Shown here one piece after another: positions 19,878 through 29,078 of a stretch of DNA of 36,791 nucleotides; positions within the stretch are counted from its first letter, which is position 1; each line of letters starts with the position of its first letter. Both the position numbers and the translations under genes were made by a program. Source of the stretch: Ruminobacter sp. (GTDB lineage Bacteria > Pseudomonadota > Gammaproteobacteria > Enterobacterales > Succinivibrionaceae); contig JAGAYS010000034.1 of assembly GCA_017940385.1 (NCBI GenBank), positions 1-36,791 of the forward strand, in the 5' to 3' direction. The notes below the pieces were generated by a model. The model saw only the letters and a program-made list of their open reading frames with translations. It was not told where the DNA came from and ran no database searches.

Positions 19878-20976
19878 ATGTTGGAAATAACCTCTCTTGA
19901 AAACAGATTAAGCGATTACCAGAATCGCACCGACAGCCTCAGGGGGTATCTTTGACCCGGACAGTAAACGCGAACGCCTTGAAGAAGTAGCGGGTTTACT
20001 GGAAAATCCTGATGTCTGGGGAGATCAGACACGTTATCAGGAACTGAGCAGGGAAAAGCAGGAACTTGAGTCATGTACCGGAACCTTTGACACCCTGTCA
20101 GGATATTTTGATGACTGTGATGTTCTTTTGGAAATGGTTAAGACCGATCAGGATGAGATGGCATATCAGGAGCTGATTTCCGTCCTCGATTCAGTTGACA
20201 GCCTATTGTCTGAACTTGAGTTTAAGCGCATGTTCAGCGGTACGCATGATGCATCCAACTGTTACATGGACATTCAGTCAGGTTCCGGCGGAACCGAAGC
20301 TCAGGACTGGGCCAGCATGATTATGCGCATGTATCTGAAATTTGCGGATAAGAACGGATTTAAGAGCGAAATTATCGAAATATCGGAAGGTGAAGTTGCC
20401 GGAATCAAATCGGCAACCATCAAGTTTACCGGACCGTATGCCTACGGCTGGTTCAGAACCGAGACCGGTGTTCATCGTCTGGTGCGTAAGTCTCCTTTTG
20501 ATTCAGGAAACCGTCGTCATACGTCATTCTGTTCAGCGTTTGTTTATCCGGAAGTGGATGACAAAATTGAAATTGAAATCAATCCGGCTGACCTCCGTGT
20601 GGACGTCTACAGGGCATCAGGTGCAGGCGGACAGCACATTAACAAGACCGATTCCGCAATCAGAATCACCCATATTCCGACAAATACGGTGGTACAGTGT
20701 CAGAATGAACGTTCCCAGCATCAGAACAGGGAACAGGCGATGAAGCAGTTAAAGGCAAAGCTTTATGAACTGGAACTCCGTAAGAAACAGGAAGAAAAGC
20801 AGAGTCTTGAAGATTCAAAGTCTGATATAGGCTGGGGAAGTCAGATCAGATCATACGTACTGGATGATTCACGCGTAAAAGACTTGCGTACCGGTTATGA
20901 AGACAGAAATACCGTGTCTGTGCTGGACGGCGGTATAAAGGAATTTATTAGAGAAAGCTTAAAAGCAGGACTTTAA
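19878..20976 (+). CDS. prfB: Peptide chain release factor 2, with programmed +1 frameshift
   Basis: RF2 terminates translation at UGA and UAA. ATG 19878 opens 25 codons ([10 protein letters not shown]...RGYL), which stop at an in-frame TGA (19953-19955). Shifting +1 at CTT continues from GAC 19954 to the stop at 20976. The combined product is 365 residues, the E. coli length. The stop-reading tripeptide SPF falls at 205-207 and the catalytic GGQ at 250-252, identical positions to E. coli. A zero-frame prediction misses the N-terminus and calls an internal ATG such as 20128. lysS follows after 16 bp. Confidence 0.96.
19941..19956 (+). promoter_or_regulatory. prfB programmed frameshift site
   Basis: AGGGGG (an internal Shine-Dalgarno), TAT, the slippery CTT and the in-frame stop TGA followed by C: AGGGGGTATCTTTGAC. 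This is the established RF2 autoregulation signal: low RF2 makes ribosomes pause at UGA and slip +1. All elements and spacings match the E. coli site. Confidence 0.97.
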
Positions 20977-20992
20977 TTCAATAGGAAAAATT

Positions 20993-22516
20993 ATGGAAAA
21001 TCAGCTTGAGACTCAGAATTCTGAGTTAAACAATGAAATGGCACAGCGTCTCGCTAAGTTAGATGAAATCAGAAAAAACGGTATCGCTTTTCCTAACGAT
21101 TTCCGCAGAGATCACATCTCATCAGATTTACACAGCCTTTATGATGATAAAGATCCGGAGGCTCTTGAAGCTGAGAAACACGTAGTTAAGATTGCAGGCC
21201 GCATGCTTACCCGCCGTATCATGGGCAAGGCTTCTTTCGCAACCCTTCAGGACATGGGCGGAAAGATTCAGATCTACGTAACCCGTGACGATTTACCTGA
21301 AAATCAGTACAACGAAGAATTCAAGAAGTACGACCTTGGTGACATTGTCGGCTGTGAAGGCCGCGTGTTTAAGACCAAGACCGGCGAATTATCAGTTCAC
21401 GTAACCAACATCAGATTACTGACAAAGGCTCTGCGTCCTCTTCCTGAAAAGTTCAAGGGACTTGTTGACCAGGAAGCCCGCTGCCGTCAGAGATATCTTG
21501 ACCTGATTTCCAACGAACGTTCAAGAAACACTTTCATCATCCGTTCAAAGGTTATTGCAGGCATCAGAAAGTACATGACCTCTCACGGCTTCATGGAAGT
21601 TGAAACTCCAATGATGCAGACCATCCCTGGCGGTGCGTCAGCAAGACCGTTCATTACCCACCACAATGCCCTTGATATGGACATGTATCTCCGTATAGCT
21701 CCGGAACTCTTCCTTAAGAGACTCGTTGTTGGCGGTTTTGAACGCGTGTTCGAAATTAACCGTAACTTCCGTAATGAAGGTATTGACGTAAGACATAATC
21801 CTGAATTCACAATGATGGAATTCTACATGGCCTACGCCGACTACCATGACCTTATTGATTTTACCGAAGACCTGTTTAAGACTCTGGCTCTCGAAGTTCT
21901 CGGCACCACCAAGATTCACTATGCAAAGGAAGGTGAAGAAGGTCTTGATCTCGATTTCGCACAGCCGTTTGACCGTCTGACCATGAAGGAAGCCATTCTT
22001 AAGTATGCAGACTGGATTAAGCCTGAAGATCTCGAAGATTACGATCGTGCCCATGCCATTGCCGAAAAGCTTCACATTGAAATCTTAAGTGCCTGGAAGC
22101 TCGGTCACCTGATTTCCGCAATTTTCGAAGAAGTTGCAGAGCACAATCTCCAGCATCCTACCTTCATTACCGAATATCCGTTTGAAATTTCTCCTCTTGC
22201 AAGAAGAAATGACAAGAACCCTGATTTTACCGACCGTTTCGAATTCTTTATCGCCGGACGTGAACTGGGTAATGCGTTCTCAGAACTTAACGATGCCCAG
22301 GATCAGGCAGCAAGATTCAGAGCTCAGGTTGAACAGAAGGAAGCCGGTGACGATGAAGCCATGTACTATGATGCGGACTTCATTACCGCTCTGGAACACG
22401 GTCTGCCTCCTACTGCAGGTGAAGGCATCGGTATCGACAGACTGGTAATGCTGTTTGCAAACTGTCACACCATCAGAGACGTGATTTTATTCCCTACACT
22501 CAGACCTCAGAAGTAA
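20993..22516 (+). CDS. lysS: Lysine-tRNA ligase, class II
   Basis: Charges tRNA-Lys. The 507-residue protein has an N-terminal OB-fold anticodon-binding domain (about residues 60-160). The class II catalytic core has motif 1 near [18 protein letters not shown], motif 2 [20 protein letters not shown] and motif 3 [14 protein letters not shown]. Length matches E. coli LysS (505). The start is preceded by an AATAGGAAAAATT context, with AGGA as ribosome-binding site. It is the second gene of the conserved prfB-lysS operon. I see no clear terminator before dapA. Confidence 0.97.
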   Translation: MENQLETQNSELNNEMAQRLAKLDEIRKNGIAFPNDFRRDHISSDLHSLYDDKDPEALEAEKHVVKIAGRMLTRRIMGKASFATLQDMGGKIQIYVTRDDLPENQYNEEFKKYDLGDIVGCEGRVFKTKTGELSVHVTNIRLLTKALRPLPEKFKGLVDQEARCRQRYLDLISNERSRNTFIIRSKVIAGIRKYMTSHGFMEVETPMMQTIPGGASARPFITHHNALDMDMYLRIAPELFLKRLVVGGFERVFEINRNFRNEGIDVRHNPEFTMMEFYMAYADYHDLIDFTEDLFKTLALEVLGTTKIHYAKEGEEGLDLDFAQPFDRLTMKEAILKYADWIKPEDLEDYDRAHAIAEKLHIEILSAWKLGHLISAIFEEVAEHNLQHPTFITEYPFEISPLARRNDKNPDFTDRFEFFIAGRELGNAFSELNDAQDQAARFRAQVEQKEAGDDEAMYYDADFITALEHGLPPTAGEGIGIDRLVMLFANCHTIRDVILFPTLRPQK

Positions 22517-22587
22517 TTTCAGGGACTGAGCGAAATGAAAGCCGGGAAAGAAATGATTTTGGAATCGAATATTATTTCTCTTCGGAG

Positions 22588-22593
22588 TATAAT
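22588..22593 (+). promoter_or_regulatory. -10 element upstream of dapA
   Basis: A perfect TATAAT about 42 bp before the dapA ATG suggests a separate dapA promoter. No good -35 is visible at standard spacing, so read-through from lysS may also contribute. I see no lysine riboswitch fold in the short leader. Confidence 0.4.
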
Positions 22594-22635
22594 AAAGCCG
22601 GCTTGTTGATAATTTTAGCAAAGGAAATTAGAAGA

Positions 22636-23511
22636 ATGATCCATGGATCAATAGTTGCTCTTATTACTCCGTTCAGAGACGGAAAACTTGATGAAGCTGC
22701 TCTCCGCAATATTGTTAAGTGGCACATCGAACAGGGAACGAATGGCATTGTTCCGGTAGGTACCACTGGTGAATGTCCTACCCTTACCCCTGAAGAACAC
22801 TGTCGTGTTATTGAAATTACCGCAGAAATCGCCAAGGGTAAAATGAGCATCATTGCCGGTGCCGGTTCAAACAATCCGGTTGAAGCCATTGAATACAGTA
22901 AGGTTGCCGAAAAGGCCGGTGCCGATGCAACCCTGCACGTTGCCGGTTACTACAACCGTCCAAATCAGGACGGCCTGTATGCCCACTTCAAGAAGCTTCA
23001 TGACGAAACCAATATTCCTATTGTTCTGTACAACATTCCAGGCAGAGCTGTTGTGAATATCCTTCCTGAAACCGTGGCAAAGCTTGCCGAACTTCCTCGC
23101 GTTATCGGCATCAAGGATGCCACCGGCGATCTGGCAAGACCATGGGTTGAAAGACAGCTCATTAAGAGAAAGGATTTCGTATGGCTTTCAGGTGAAGATG
23201 CCACTGCAGTAAGTTATAACGTTGCAGGCGGTACCGGTGTGATTTCCGTAACCGCAAACGTGGCTCCAAAGCTTGTTGCCGAAGTTCAGGCTCTTACTCT
23301 TGAAGGCAGATACACTGAAGCCCGTGAAAAGCAGGATAGTCTCATGCGTCTTCACAAGCTGATGTTCAAGGAACCAAGCCCTGCAGGTGCCAAGTATGCA
23401 TGTTCACTGCTTGGACTGTGCACCGAGGAATGCCGTCTCCCTGTAATGCCTCTTTCTGCTCAGACCAAGTCTGAAATCAAGAGTGCAATGCAGGAATTAA
23501 GCCTTATATAG
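22636..23511 (+). CDS. dapA: 4-hydroxy-tetrahydrodipicolinate synthase
   Basis: First committed step of lysine and meso-diaminopimelate synthesis, condensing pyruvate with aspartate semialdehyde. The 291-residue protein starts MIHGSIVALITPF and has the TT pair T43-T44 in VGTTGECPTL. Y132 lies in LYNIPGR, and the Schiff-base lysine K160 lies in GIKDATGD. All match the DapA active site. An in-frame TTG at 22603 would add 11 non-homologous residues, so ATG 22636 (after AAGGA at 22621-22625) is preferred. A strong terminator follows. Confidence 0.96.
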   Translation: MIHGSIVALITPFRDGKLDEAALRNIVKWHIEQGTNGIVPVGTTGECPTLTPEEHCRVIEITAEIAKGKMSIIAGAGSNNPVEAIEYSKVAEKAGADATLHVAGYYNRPNQDGLYAHFKKLHDETNIPIVLYNIPGRAVVNILPETVAKLAELPRVIGIKDATGDLARPWVERQLIKRKDFVWLSGEDATAVSYNVAGGTGVISVTANVAPKLVAEVQALTLEGRYTEAREKQDSLMRLHKLMFKEPSPAGAKYACSLLGLCTEECRLPVMPLSAQTKSEIKSAMQELSLI

Positions 23512-23532
23512 TAACGGAAAAGGTCGAATCCG

Positions 23533-23570
23533 ACGGGGCCGCAAATCAGTGATTTGCGGCCCCGTTTTTT
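23533..23570 (+). terminator. Terminator of dapA
   Basis: A 15-bp perfect stem, ACGGGGCCGCAAATC (23533-23547) and its complement (23551-23565), has a 3-nt gap at the tip and is followed by T5. Confidence 0.93.
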
Positions 23571-23674
23571 GTGGAAAGCCGCAAACGGCTGTGAAGGACG
23601 CAAAAATGCAACGGATCTGAAAACGGCTTCCGGCAGTACGCCACAAATGGTTTCAGGAATAAAGGCTCATATCG

Positions 23675-23718
23675 TATAATCTGCAGTTGTGTGTATTAGA
23701 CGAATCATCATGTATAAT
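23675..23718 (+). promoter_or_regulatory. Two candidate -10 elements upstream of trmB
   Basis: TATAAT occurs at 23675-23680 and again at 23713-23718, about 110 and 72 bp before the trmB start. Neither has a convincing -35 (TTGTGT at 23687-23692 is 20 bp from the second). Either could drive the trmB-amgK unit. Confidence 0.4.
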
Positions 23719-23789
23719 ATCCGCATTCCGAATCCCATGTCACATGACGGCAGAATTAAATTAATTTATTAACAGGCAGAATAATATTT

Positions 23790-24494
23790 ATGGAAAATGT
23801 AATTGAAGAAGAAGTTCCTCATCTCAGAAGAATTAAAAGTTATGTTTTAAGAGAAGGCCGTCTGACAACAGGTCAGGAAAGAGCACTCAGGGAATTGTGG
23901 CCGGTATGGGGTATTGAGTACGCAGACAGTCTGCTCGATATCGATAAGACATACGGCCGTGAAGGTGCTCCGCTTACCGTTGAAATCGGATTCGGCATGG
24001 GTAAGTCTCTCGTTGAAATGGCGCAGAAGGCTCCTGAACGTAATTTTCTCGGAATTGAGGTTCATACTCCGGGAATCGGAGCATGTCTTGCCGATATCCG
24101 TGACAAGGGCATAAGCAATTTAAGAATTGCGCATCACGATGCCGTTGAAGTATTTAACAACATGATTCCGGACGGTTCCGTTGACACTCTTCAGCTGTTT
24201 TTCCCGGACCCGTGGCACAAGGCCCGTCACCACAAGAGAAGAATCGTAAAGCCGGAATTTCTGGACCTGATTATGCCTAAGCTCAGACGCGGCGGCATTA
24301 TTCACATGGCAACCGACTGGGAAAATTATGCGGAACAGATGCTTGAGGTACTGAGTGCCGATGACCGTATCGAGAACCTGTCCGCCGACAATACATATGT
24401 GCCGAGACCGGATTTCCGTCCGCTTACAAAATTTGAATTAAGAGGACAGAGACTCGGGCACGGCGTGTGGGATTTAATGTTTAGGAAAAAATAA
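23790..24494 (+). CDS. trmB: tRNA (guanine-N7-)-methyltransferase
   Basis: Methylates G46 in the variable loop of many tRNAs using SAM. The 234-residue protein has the SAM-binding motif [10 protein letters not shown] (65-74), the acidic IEVHTPG after it, and the hallmark [15 protein letters not shown] (137-151). It ends with a typical [17 protein letters not shown]. Length is close to E. coli TrmB (239). amgK begins one base after its stop, so the two are probably cotranscribed; the pairing with a cell-wall recycling kinase is not functionally obvious. Confidence 0.95.
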   Translation: MENVIEEEVPHLRRIKSYVLREGRLTTGQERALRELWPVWGIEYADSLLDIDKTYGREGAPLTVEIGFGMGKSLVEMAQKAPERNFLGIEVHTPGIGACLADIRDKGISNLRIAHHDAVEVFNNMIPDGSVDTLQLFFPDPWHKARHHKRRIVKPEFLDLIMPKLRRGGIIHMATDWENYAEQMLEVLSADDRIENLSADNTYVPRPDFRPLTKFELRGQRLGHGVWDLMFRKK

Positions 24495-24495
24495 A

Positions 24496-25509
24496 ATGTC
24501 CACCAGCAGACTTGAAGCACTGACGGCATGGTATAAAAGCCTGTCAGACAGACACGTTTCGGTTCCGGTAATGATTAGCGGCGATGCCTCTTTCAGAAAA
24601 TTCTACAGGGTAGACGAGGGGATTCTCATGGATGCTCCTCCGGCAACTGAAAAGAACAGGGAGTTTGTTGAACTGAGCGACCTTTATCTGCGTAACGGCA
24701 TAAGGGTGCCGAAGGTTCTTTACGTCGACTATGAGCAGGGCTTCCTGCTGGTTGATGACCTCGGCAGCGAAACCATGTCCAGACACATGAATGCGGAAGA
24801 AAGCATGCCTTTGTGCCTCAGGGCCGTAAAACTTCTGGTTCGTCTTGCCGGCGCCCGTGCCTCAGGACTGCCGCCGTTCGATCGGGAATTTATGCTGAGG
24901 GAAATTGACATCGGAACGGAATGGTATTTCCGCAGGGCTCAGGGAGTCACGTTCACGCCTGAAGATGAGAAGATCGTCAGTGATGCCTCCGAAATTATGA
25001 TTTCCAACAATCTCGGTCAGCCTCAGGTATTCATGCACCGCGACTTTCACTGCCGGAATATAATGCTTTCCGGAGACGGACTTGCCCTGGTAGATTTTCA
25101 GGACAGTGTTCTGGGGCCGCTCACCTATGATTTGGCCTCGCTGATATTCGACTGCTACCGTGATTTTTCCGAAGAGGAGCGCTCCTTCTTAATAAAGGCT
25201 TTTATGGAAGAGGCCGTGGAAAGGGGCATTCTCGGCGATTCAGCGGATTTTGACGGATTCAGAAGAGCCGTATACATTACCGCGCTGCAGAGACTGTATA
25301 AATGTGCCGGTATATTCAGCAGACTGTATTTCCGTGACGGAAAGAACGGATATCTGCAGTACATCCCGAGAGTTGTTCACAATATCGGGATGATTTGTGG
25401 CATGTATCCAGAACTGTCGGAGCTGGCAGGCCTTTTTGTAAAATACGGACGCCATAATCCTGATTTTGCCGATCTTGTGGATTCCTGCAGCAGTTTTAAG
25501 GCTCCCTAA
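24496..25509 (+). CDS. amgK: N-acetylmuramate/N-acetylglucosamine kinase (AmgK-like)
   Basis: Aminoglycoside-phosphotransferase-fold kinase; in Pseudomonas AmgK phosphorylates MurNAc at C1 for peptidoglycan recycling. The 337-residue protein has a DASFRKFYRV P-loop-like segment near residue 30, the Brenner motif HRDFHCRN (181-188, with D183 as base) and the metal-binding DFQD (200-203). ATG 24496 follows AGGA (24483-24486). The specific substrate rests on the nearby murU gene and the family pattern; other kinases of this fold are possible. It is separated from murU by about 250 bp rather than overlapping it. Confidence 0.82.
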   Translation: MSTSRLEALTAWYKSLSDRHVSVPVMISGDASFRKFYRVDEGILMDAPPATEKNREFVELSDLYLRNGIRVPKVLYVDYEQGFLLVDDLGSETMSRHMNAEESMPLCLRAVKLLVRLAGARASGLPPFDREFMLREIDIGTEWYFRRAQGVTFTPEDEKIVSDASEIMISNNLGQPQVFMHRDFHCRNIMLSGDGLALVDFQDSVLGPLTYDLASLIFDCYRDFSEEERSFLIKAFMEEAVERGILGDSADFDGFRRAVYITALQRLYKCAGIFSRLYFRDGKNGYLQYIPRVVHNIGMICGMYPELSELAGLFVKYGRHNPDFADLVDSCSSFKAP

Positions 25510-25521
25510 CCTTCCTTAAAC

Positions 25522-25559
25522 GGTCCGCGGAACGTCACGGTGTACGGGGTCCGCGGAAC
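25522..25559. repeat. 12-bp direct repeat between amgK and murU
   Basis: GGTCCGCGGAAC occurs at 25522-25533 and again at 25548-25559, 26 bp apart. Each copy contains the 8-bp palindrome TCCGCGGA. The arrangement suggests paired protein-binding sites, or the remains of a hairpin. No T run follows. Confidence 0.5.
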
Positions 25560-25599
25560 CTCAGTGTCTGAAAAACGTACCTGCCTTACTTATAAGGCG

Positions 25600-25628
25600 T
25601 TTAAATGTGGTCATGAACACACTATAAT
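25600..25628 (+). promoter_or_regulatory. Candidate murU-djlA promoter
   Basis: A -35 TTTAAA (25600-25605) and a perfect -10 TATAAT (25623-25628) have 17-bp spacing, giving a leader of about 130 nt before murU. This would give murU a promoter independent of amgK. Confidence 0.5.
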
Positions 25629-25761
25629 CAGACTTTTCCGTTTAAGTTGTAGGTTAATTTTATGTTTGGGATTAAAATGCTCTAAGAGCTGTAGTGTCAG
25701 TAAAGTTCATTACAGTTACCGATAATTCCCATAAAAATCATTAGCAATAAGGGTTGTGATT

Positions 25762-26442
25762 ATGAAGGCTATGATTCTGGCTGCCGGCCGGGGCGAAAGA
25801 ATGCGTCCGCTGACCGATACCACACCAAAACCTTTACTCAAGGTAAATGATAAGTCCCTGATTGAATATCATATTGAAAAGCTCAGAAACGTCGGAATTA
25901 CGGAACTGGTAATAAACCATGCCTGGCTCGGTAACGTTATTGAGGAAAGGCTGGGTGACGGAAAAAAATACGGGGTGCACATCAGTTATTCTCCGGAACA
26001 GCCAGGAGGACTTGAGACTGCAGGAGGCATCAGGCATGCGCTTCATCTTCTTGGCGACGCTCCCTTTGCCGTGGTTAACGGTGACGTATACTGTGAACTG
26101 GACTATGGCGAGCTTGTCAGGACTGAGCTCGGGGAGGCACTTGGATGTCTGTACCTCACTGACAATCCTGATTTTCATCCTGAAGGGGATTTCAGCATAA
26201 GGGACGGTTATCTGTCTTCCGACAGGGAACTGACCTTCAGCGGAATAGCCGTATACAGACCGGAGGCTTTCAGGGATATTCCGGACGAGAGGGCAAAGCT
26301 TAAACCGTATTTTGACGGGTGGATTGCCAAAAAACAGCTTCTTGCACGTTATCTGCAGGCATACTGGTGTGATGTCGGTACTCCGGAAAGACTTTGCAGT
26401 CTTGATTTACGTCTCAGGAAAATGAATAAGGCGGAGGCATAA
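25762..26442 (+). CDS. murU: N-acetylmuramate alpha-1-phosphate uridylyltransferase (MurU-like)
   Basis: Nucleotidyltransferase that in Pseudomonas converts MurNAc-1-phosphate to UDP-MurNAc, completing the recycling shortcut begun by AmgK. The 226-residue protein has the sugar-nucleotidyltransferase signature MILAAGRGERMRPLTD, then PKPLLKV, a VVNGDVYCE metal site, and a closing WCDVGTPERL. I start at ATG 25762, with AAGGG (25749-25753) eight bases upstream; GTG 25756 is too close to it. Its stop abuts the djlA start (TAAATG). Glucose-1-phosphate thymidylyltransferases share the motif, but length and context favour MurU. Confidence 0.85.
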   Translation: MKAMILAAGRGERMRPLTDTTPKPLLKVNDKSLIEYHIEKLRNVGITELVINHAWLGNVIEERLGDGKKYGVHISYSPEQPGGLETAGGIRHALHLLGDAPFAVVNGDVYCELDYGELVRTELGEALGCLYLTDNPDFHPEGDFSIRDGYLSSDRELTFSGIAVYRPEAFRDIPDERAKLKPYFDGWIAKKQLLARYLQAYWCDVGTPERLCSLDLRLRKMNKAEA

Positions 26443-27339
26443 ATGAGTGATTTAGTTAATCAGGTGACAAAGAGAGCCTTTACTCTTGTTCTTACCGTTA
26501 TCACTGCCGTGATATCCTTTTATTTCATGTTTGACACTCCCATGCCGGCCATAATTCTTGTAGGCGTGGCGTGGGCCGTCGGAGCCACTCTGGACAAGAA
26601 GTATAATCCTGCAAATAAAAGACCTGAATATACCGAAGAGCAGAAACGCATTTTCAATGCCTCAAAGTTTATCCTTGCAGGTTATATTTCACATAATTCC
26701 AGAGCCAGACCAAACCAGCTGGAAAAAATACTGAAAAGGCTTGATGACCTCGCTGACAGTGAGGAGGACAAGGCTTTTTTTGAAGAGCAGTTCAATCTCG
26801 GACGCACGGTAGGTTTTGATCCTACGGATACCTGCGTCAAACTCAGAGCAGCCATAAATGATGACGATGTATACCGTCACCGTCTTATCGAGTTTCTTGT
26901 TTATGTGGTTTTCATTGACGGCGTGATTTCCATTGAGGAGAAGAATCGTCTGACCCGTGTTGCCGAAAGAATGGCCATACCGCTGTTTAAGCTTGAAAGG
27001 TACATCAGACAGAACAAGGCCATCAGTGAATTCGAAAACTTCATTTCCACTCTGGGAACAAGGCAGAAGCATGAGGAGGCCAGATATTCCAACAACGGTT
27101 ACTCCAGAGGATATGTCCCTCATGATGAAGTGTCCAACTCACTTGAGGTGTTCGGGTTAAACAAGAAGGCCAATATTAACGATGTGCGTTCGGCATATCA
27201 CAAACTGATGAAGAAGTATCATCCCGATCGTCTGGTCTCACGCGGACTGAGCCCCGACATGATTAAGCTCTATTCCGAGAAGACCAAGGTTATTCAGAAG
27301 GCCTACGACATTCTGAAAAAGCATTATGAGAGTCTCTGA
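26443..27339 (+). CDS. djlA: Co-chaperone DjlA-like, membrane-anchored J-domain protein
   Basis: Type III DnaJ protein that stimulates DnaK from the inner membrane. The 298-residue protein has one or two N-terminal hydrophobic segments (about 12-30 and 33-49). A TerB-like helical domain follows (about 70-195, including FIDGVISIEEKNRL), then a short linker, and a C-terminal J domain with HPD at 260-262 and the DjlA-type continuation RLVSRGLSPDMIKLYSEK. This order is the DjlA layout. Translation is probably coupled to murU. The murU-djlA neighbourhood is also seen in pseudomonads. A terminator follows. Confidence 0.9.
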   Translation: MSDLVNQVTKRAFTLVLTVITAVISFYFMFDTPMPAIILVGVAWAVGATLDKKYNPANKRPEYTEEQKRIFNASKFILAGYISHNSRARPNQLEKILKRLDDLADSEEDKAFFEEQFNLGRTVGFDPTDTCVKLRAAINDDDVYRHRLIEFLVYVVFIDGVISIEEKNRLTRVAERMAIPLFKLERYIRQNKAISEFENFISTLGTRQKHEEARYSNNGYSRGYVPHDEVSNSLEVFGLNKKANINDVRSAYHKLMKKYHPDRLVSRGLSPDMIKLYSEKTKVIQKAYDILKKHYESL

Positions 27340-27395
27340 CATTATCCTTTCTGCATGAAGGAAACTCCTGAAGCGAAGTTTAATGTAGTGAAGAA

Positions 27396-27430
27396 TACCC
27401 CGTTGCCGGTATGCCGATAACGGGTTTTTT
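27396..27430 (+). terminator. Terminator of djlA
   Basis: CCCCGTT and AACGGG pair around an inner GCCGG/CCG stem, followed by a run of six T (27425-27430). Confidence 0.8.
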
Positions 27431-27464
27431 CATGTCGGTTCGGTTTCGGTTCCGGTCACGGAGA

Positions 27465-28334
27465 TTAATCCGGAGCGATACCGAATTCCTCACGGGTCTT
27501 CTGAATCAGTTCCAGTATTTCGGCCTCCGATACGGCCTTCGTTAAAAGTGATTTGACGGCATGTTCGATTGGAGAGTTCTCGGAATAATCGGTCTTGAAT
27601 ATGAGGGAGGCTCTCTTACCTGATGCGCAGATGTCCCTTACCCTGGTTTTACCGTTGGGATTATTGTCGTCATATACGGCAATTGAGTGTCCGCCGAGAT
27701 TGTTCATTACCCTGAAGCACGGGATGTCCGTGGAACCGTCACCTATAAACAGCATTCTGTTGAAGGGAATCGTACGCTGTTCGTCAGGAATATACCTGTT
27801 GACCGTACTGTTTTCACTTTCATCCAGGGCTCCCTTGTTTATTCTGAAAAGATACTGGGTTTTTGTGGTGTAGTTAATGGCCTGTGCCGGCCAGCAGGCT
27901 ACACCGTTGGCATCATACATGAAGCTGGACGCAAAGACTTTTTTGAATTTTCCGTTGATGGAACATCCTTCTATTATTTCCTTAAGCCCGGAAGATATGA
28001 TGTAGTGTTCTACGTTAACTCCGATGCTTTTGCCGAAGGAATTGATGCGGTCAAACCAGGTTTCCACACCGGGAAAGAGCGTGATTTTTTTCCCGTTGTT
28101 GACAAAGTCTTCTCTTCTGATTGGGATGTCAGCGGCCTGAGCTTTCCTTATCATGAGGTACATGTATGACAGGATGTGGTCTGCGTTCTGTCTTGTGCCG
28201 ATAAGTGATGATTCCTTCCAGAATTCCTCAGCCGTCAGGCCCAGCTTGGGAATAAAATCATATTCCTGCATGTTGTGATTGCTGAGGGTACCGTCAAAAT
28301 CATATGCAATGGCAAAAGTTATTTCCTTATCCAT
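27465..28334 (-). CDS. HAD-superfamily phosphatase, substrate unknown
   Basis: The 289-residue protein is a haloacid-dehalogenase-type hydrolase. Motif I is AYDFDGTL (nucleophile D12, acid D14), motif II is IISSGLKE (S114/S115), and motif IV is FIGDGSTDIPC (D199, D203). A cap sequence of about 70 residues (residues 20-95) between motifs I and II suggests a C1-type cap, as in phosphoserine phosphatases, but no substrate can be named. There is no signal peptide, so it is cytoplasmic. It is upstream of nothing on its strand and lies 45 bp after rluA, with which it may be cotranscribed. Confidence 0.85.
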   Translation of the reverse strand: MDKEITFAIAYDFDGTLSNHNMQEYDFIPKLGLTAEEFWKESSLIGTRQNADHILSYMYLMIRKAQAADIPIRREDFVNNGKKITLFPGVETWFDRINSFGKSIGVNVEHYIISSGLKEIIEGCSINGKFKKVFASSFMYDANGVACWPAQAINYTTKTQYLFRINKGALDESENSTVNRYIPDEQRTIPFNRMLFIGDGSTDIPCFRVMNNLGGHSIAVYDDNNPNGKTRVRDICASGKRASLIFKTDYSENSPIEHAVKSLLTKAVSEAEILELIQKTREEFGIAPD

Positions 28335-28379
28335 GGTTTATCTCCACATAATATGTTCCTGTGAAGCACAGTCTGGAGT

Positions 28380-29078
28380 TTAAAACAGTTTTACGTCATC
28401 CGGAATTTCAAATGGCGGCATGGTGGTAAACTCCATGAGTTTATTGGTAACCGGGTGGTAAAAAGACAGATAACCGGCATGGAGCTGCAGATGCGGAACC
28501 AGATCCCTGAGTTCCGGAGGAGCATATAAGTGATCTCCGAGAATCGGATGTCCCAGCACCATCATATGAACTCTGAGCTGATGAGATCTGCCGGTAATCG
28601 GCTGCAGTTTTACCAGGGTTCTGTCATTTCCCCTCTTCAGACACGTGAAGTTGGTAATGGCCTCACGCCCGTTAACGTAATCGACGCGCTGCAGAGGTCT
28701 GTTCAGCCAGTCCACGCACAGGGGCTTGTTAACAACTCCCGAATCCTGTTCCACAATTCCGCCGACCCAGGCAAAATAGGTCTTGTGGGTTTTTCTTTCC
28801 TGAAACTGCTTGCCGAGGCGTCCGGCGGCTGTTTTGTTTTTGGCCACAACCAGGATGCCCGAGGTGCTCATGTCAAGTCTGTGCACGGCTACCGCATCAG
28901 GACTGTCTTTTCTGACCCTGCTGAGGATACTGTCATTATGTTCCGCTGCTTTTCCGGGAACGCTCAGCAGTCCGCTGGGCTTGTTCACGACGATAATGTC
29001 GGTATCTTCATAAAGAACCTCAAGAAAGGGTTCCATTGGCGGATTGTATACGAAGGTGTCTGAATCTTGATTACTCAT
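28380..29078 (-). CDS. rluA: 23S rRNA/tRNA pseudouridine synthase RluA
   Basis: Makes pseudouridine at 23S U746 and tRNA U32 in E. coli. The 232-residue protein has VVNKPSGLLSVPG, the catalytic aspartate D69 in HRLDMSTSG, and PITGRSHQLRVHMMVLGHPILGD. The N-terminal YNPPMEP...LYED closely matches E. coli RluA, which separates it from RluC/RluD; there is no S4 domain. The ATG lacks a Shine-Dalgarno, and a -10-like TATACT (29085-29090 on the minus strand) lies so close that the transcript could be leaderless. rluD is a separate paralogue in the same window. Confidence 0.92.
   Translation of the reverse strand: MSNQDSDTFVYNPPMEPFLEVLYEDTDIIVVNKPSGLLSVPGKAAEHNDSILSRVRKDSPDAVAVHRLDMSTSGILVVAKNKTAAGRLGKQFQERKTHKTYFAWVGGIVEQDSGVVNKPLCVDWLNRPLQRVDYVNGREAITNFTCLKRGNDRTLVKLQPITGRSHQLRVHMMVLGHPILGDHLYAPPELRDLVPHLQLHAGYLSFYHPVTNKLMEFTTMPPFEIPDDVKLF

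Noticed and set aside
20128-20976. Short RF2 starting at ATG 20128
   Set aside because: It lacks the N-terminal domain; the frameshift site upstream gives a full 365-residue RF2 instead.
22516-22636. Lysine riboswitch upstream of dapA
   Set aside because: The gap is only about 120 bp and I see none of the conserved lysine riboswitch core; a riboswitch needs a longer structured leader.
25540-25725. 61-codon open frame between amgK and murU
   Set aside because: It overlaps the direct repeat and candidate promoter, has no ribosome-binding site, and its composition is unlike the neighbouring genes.
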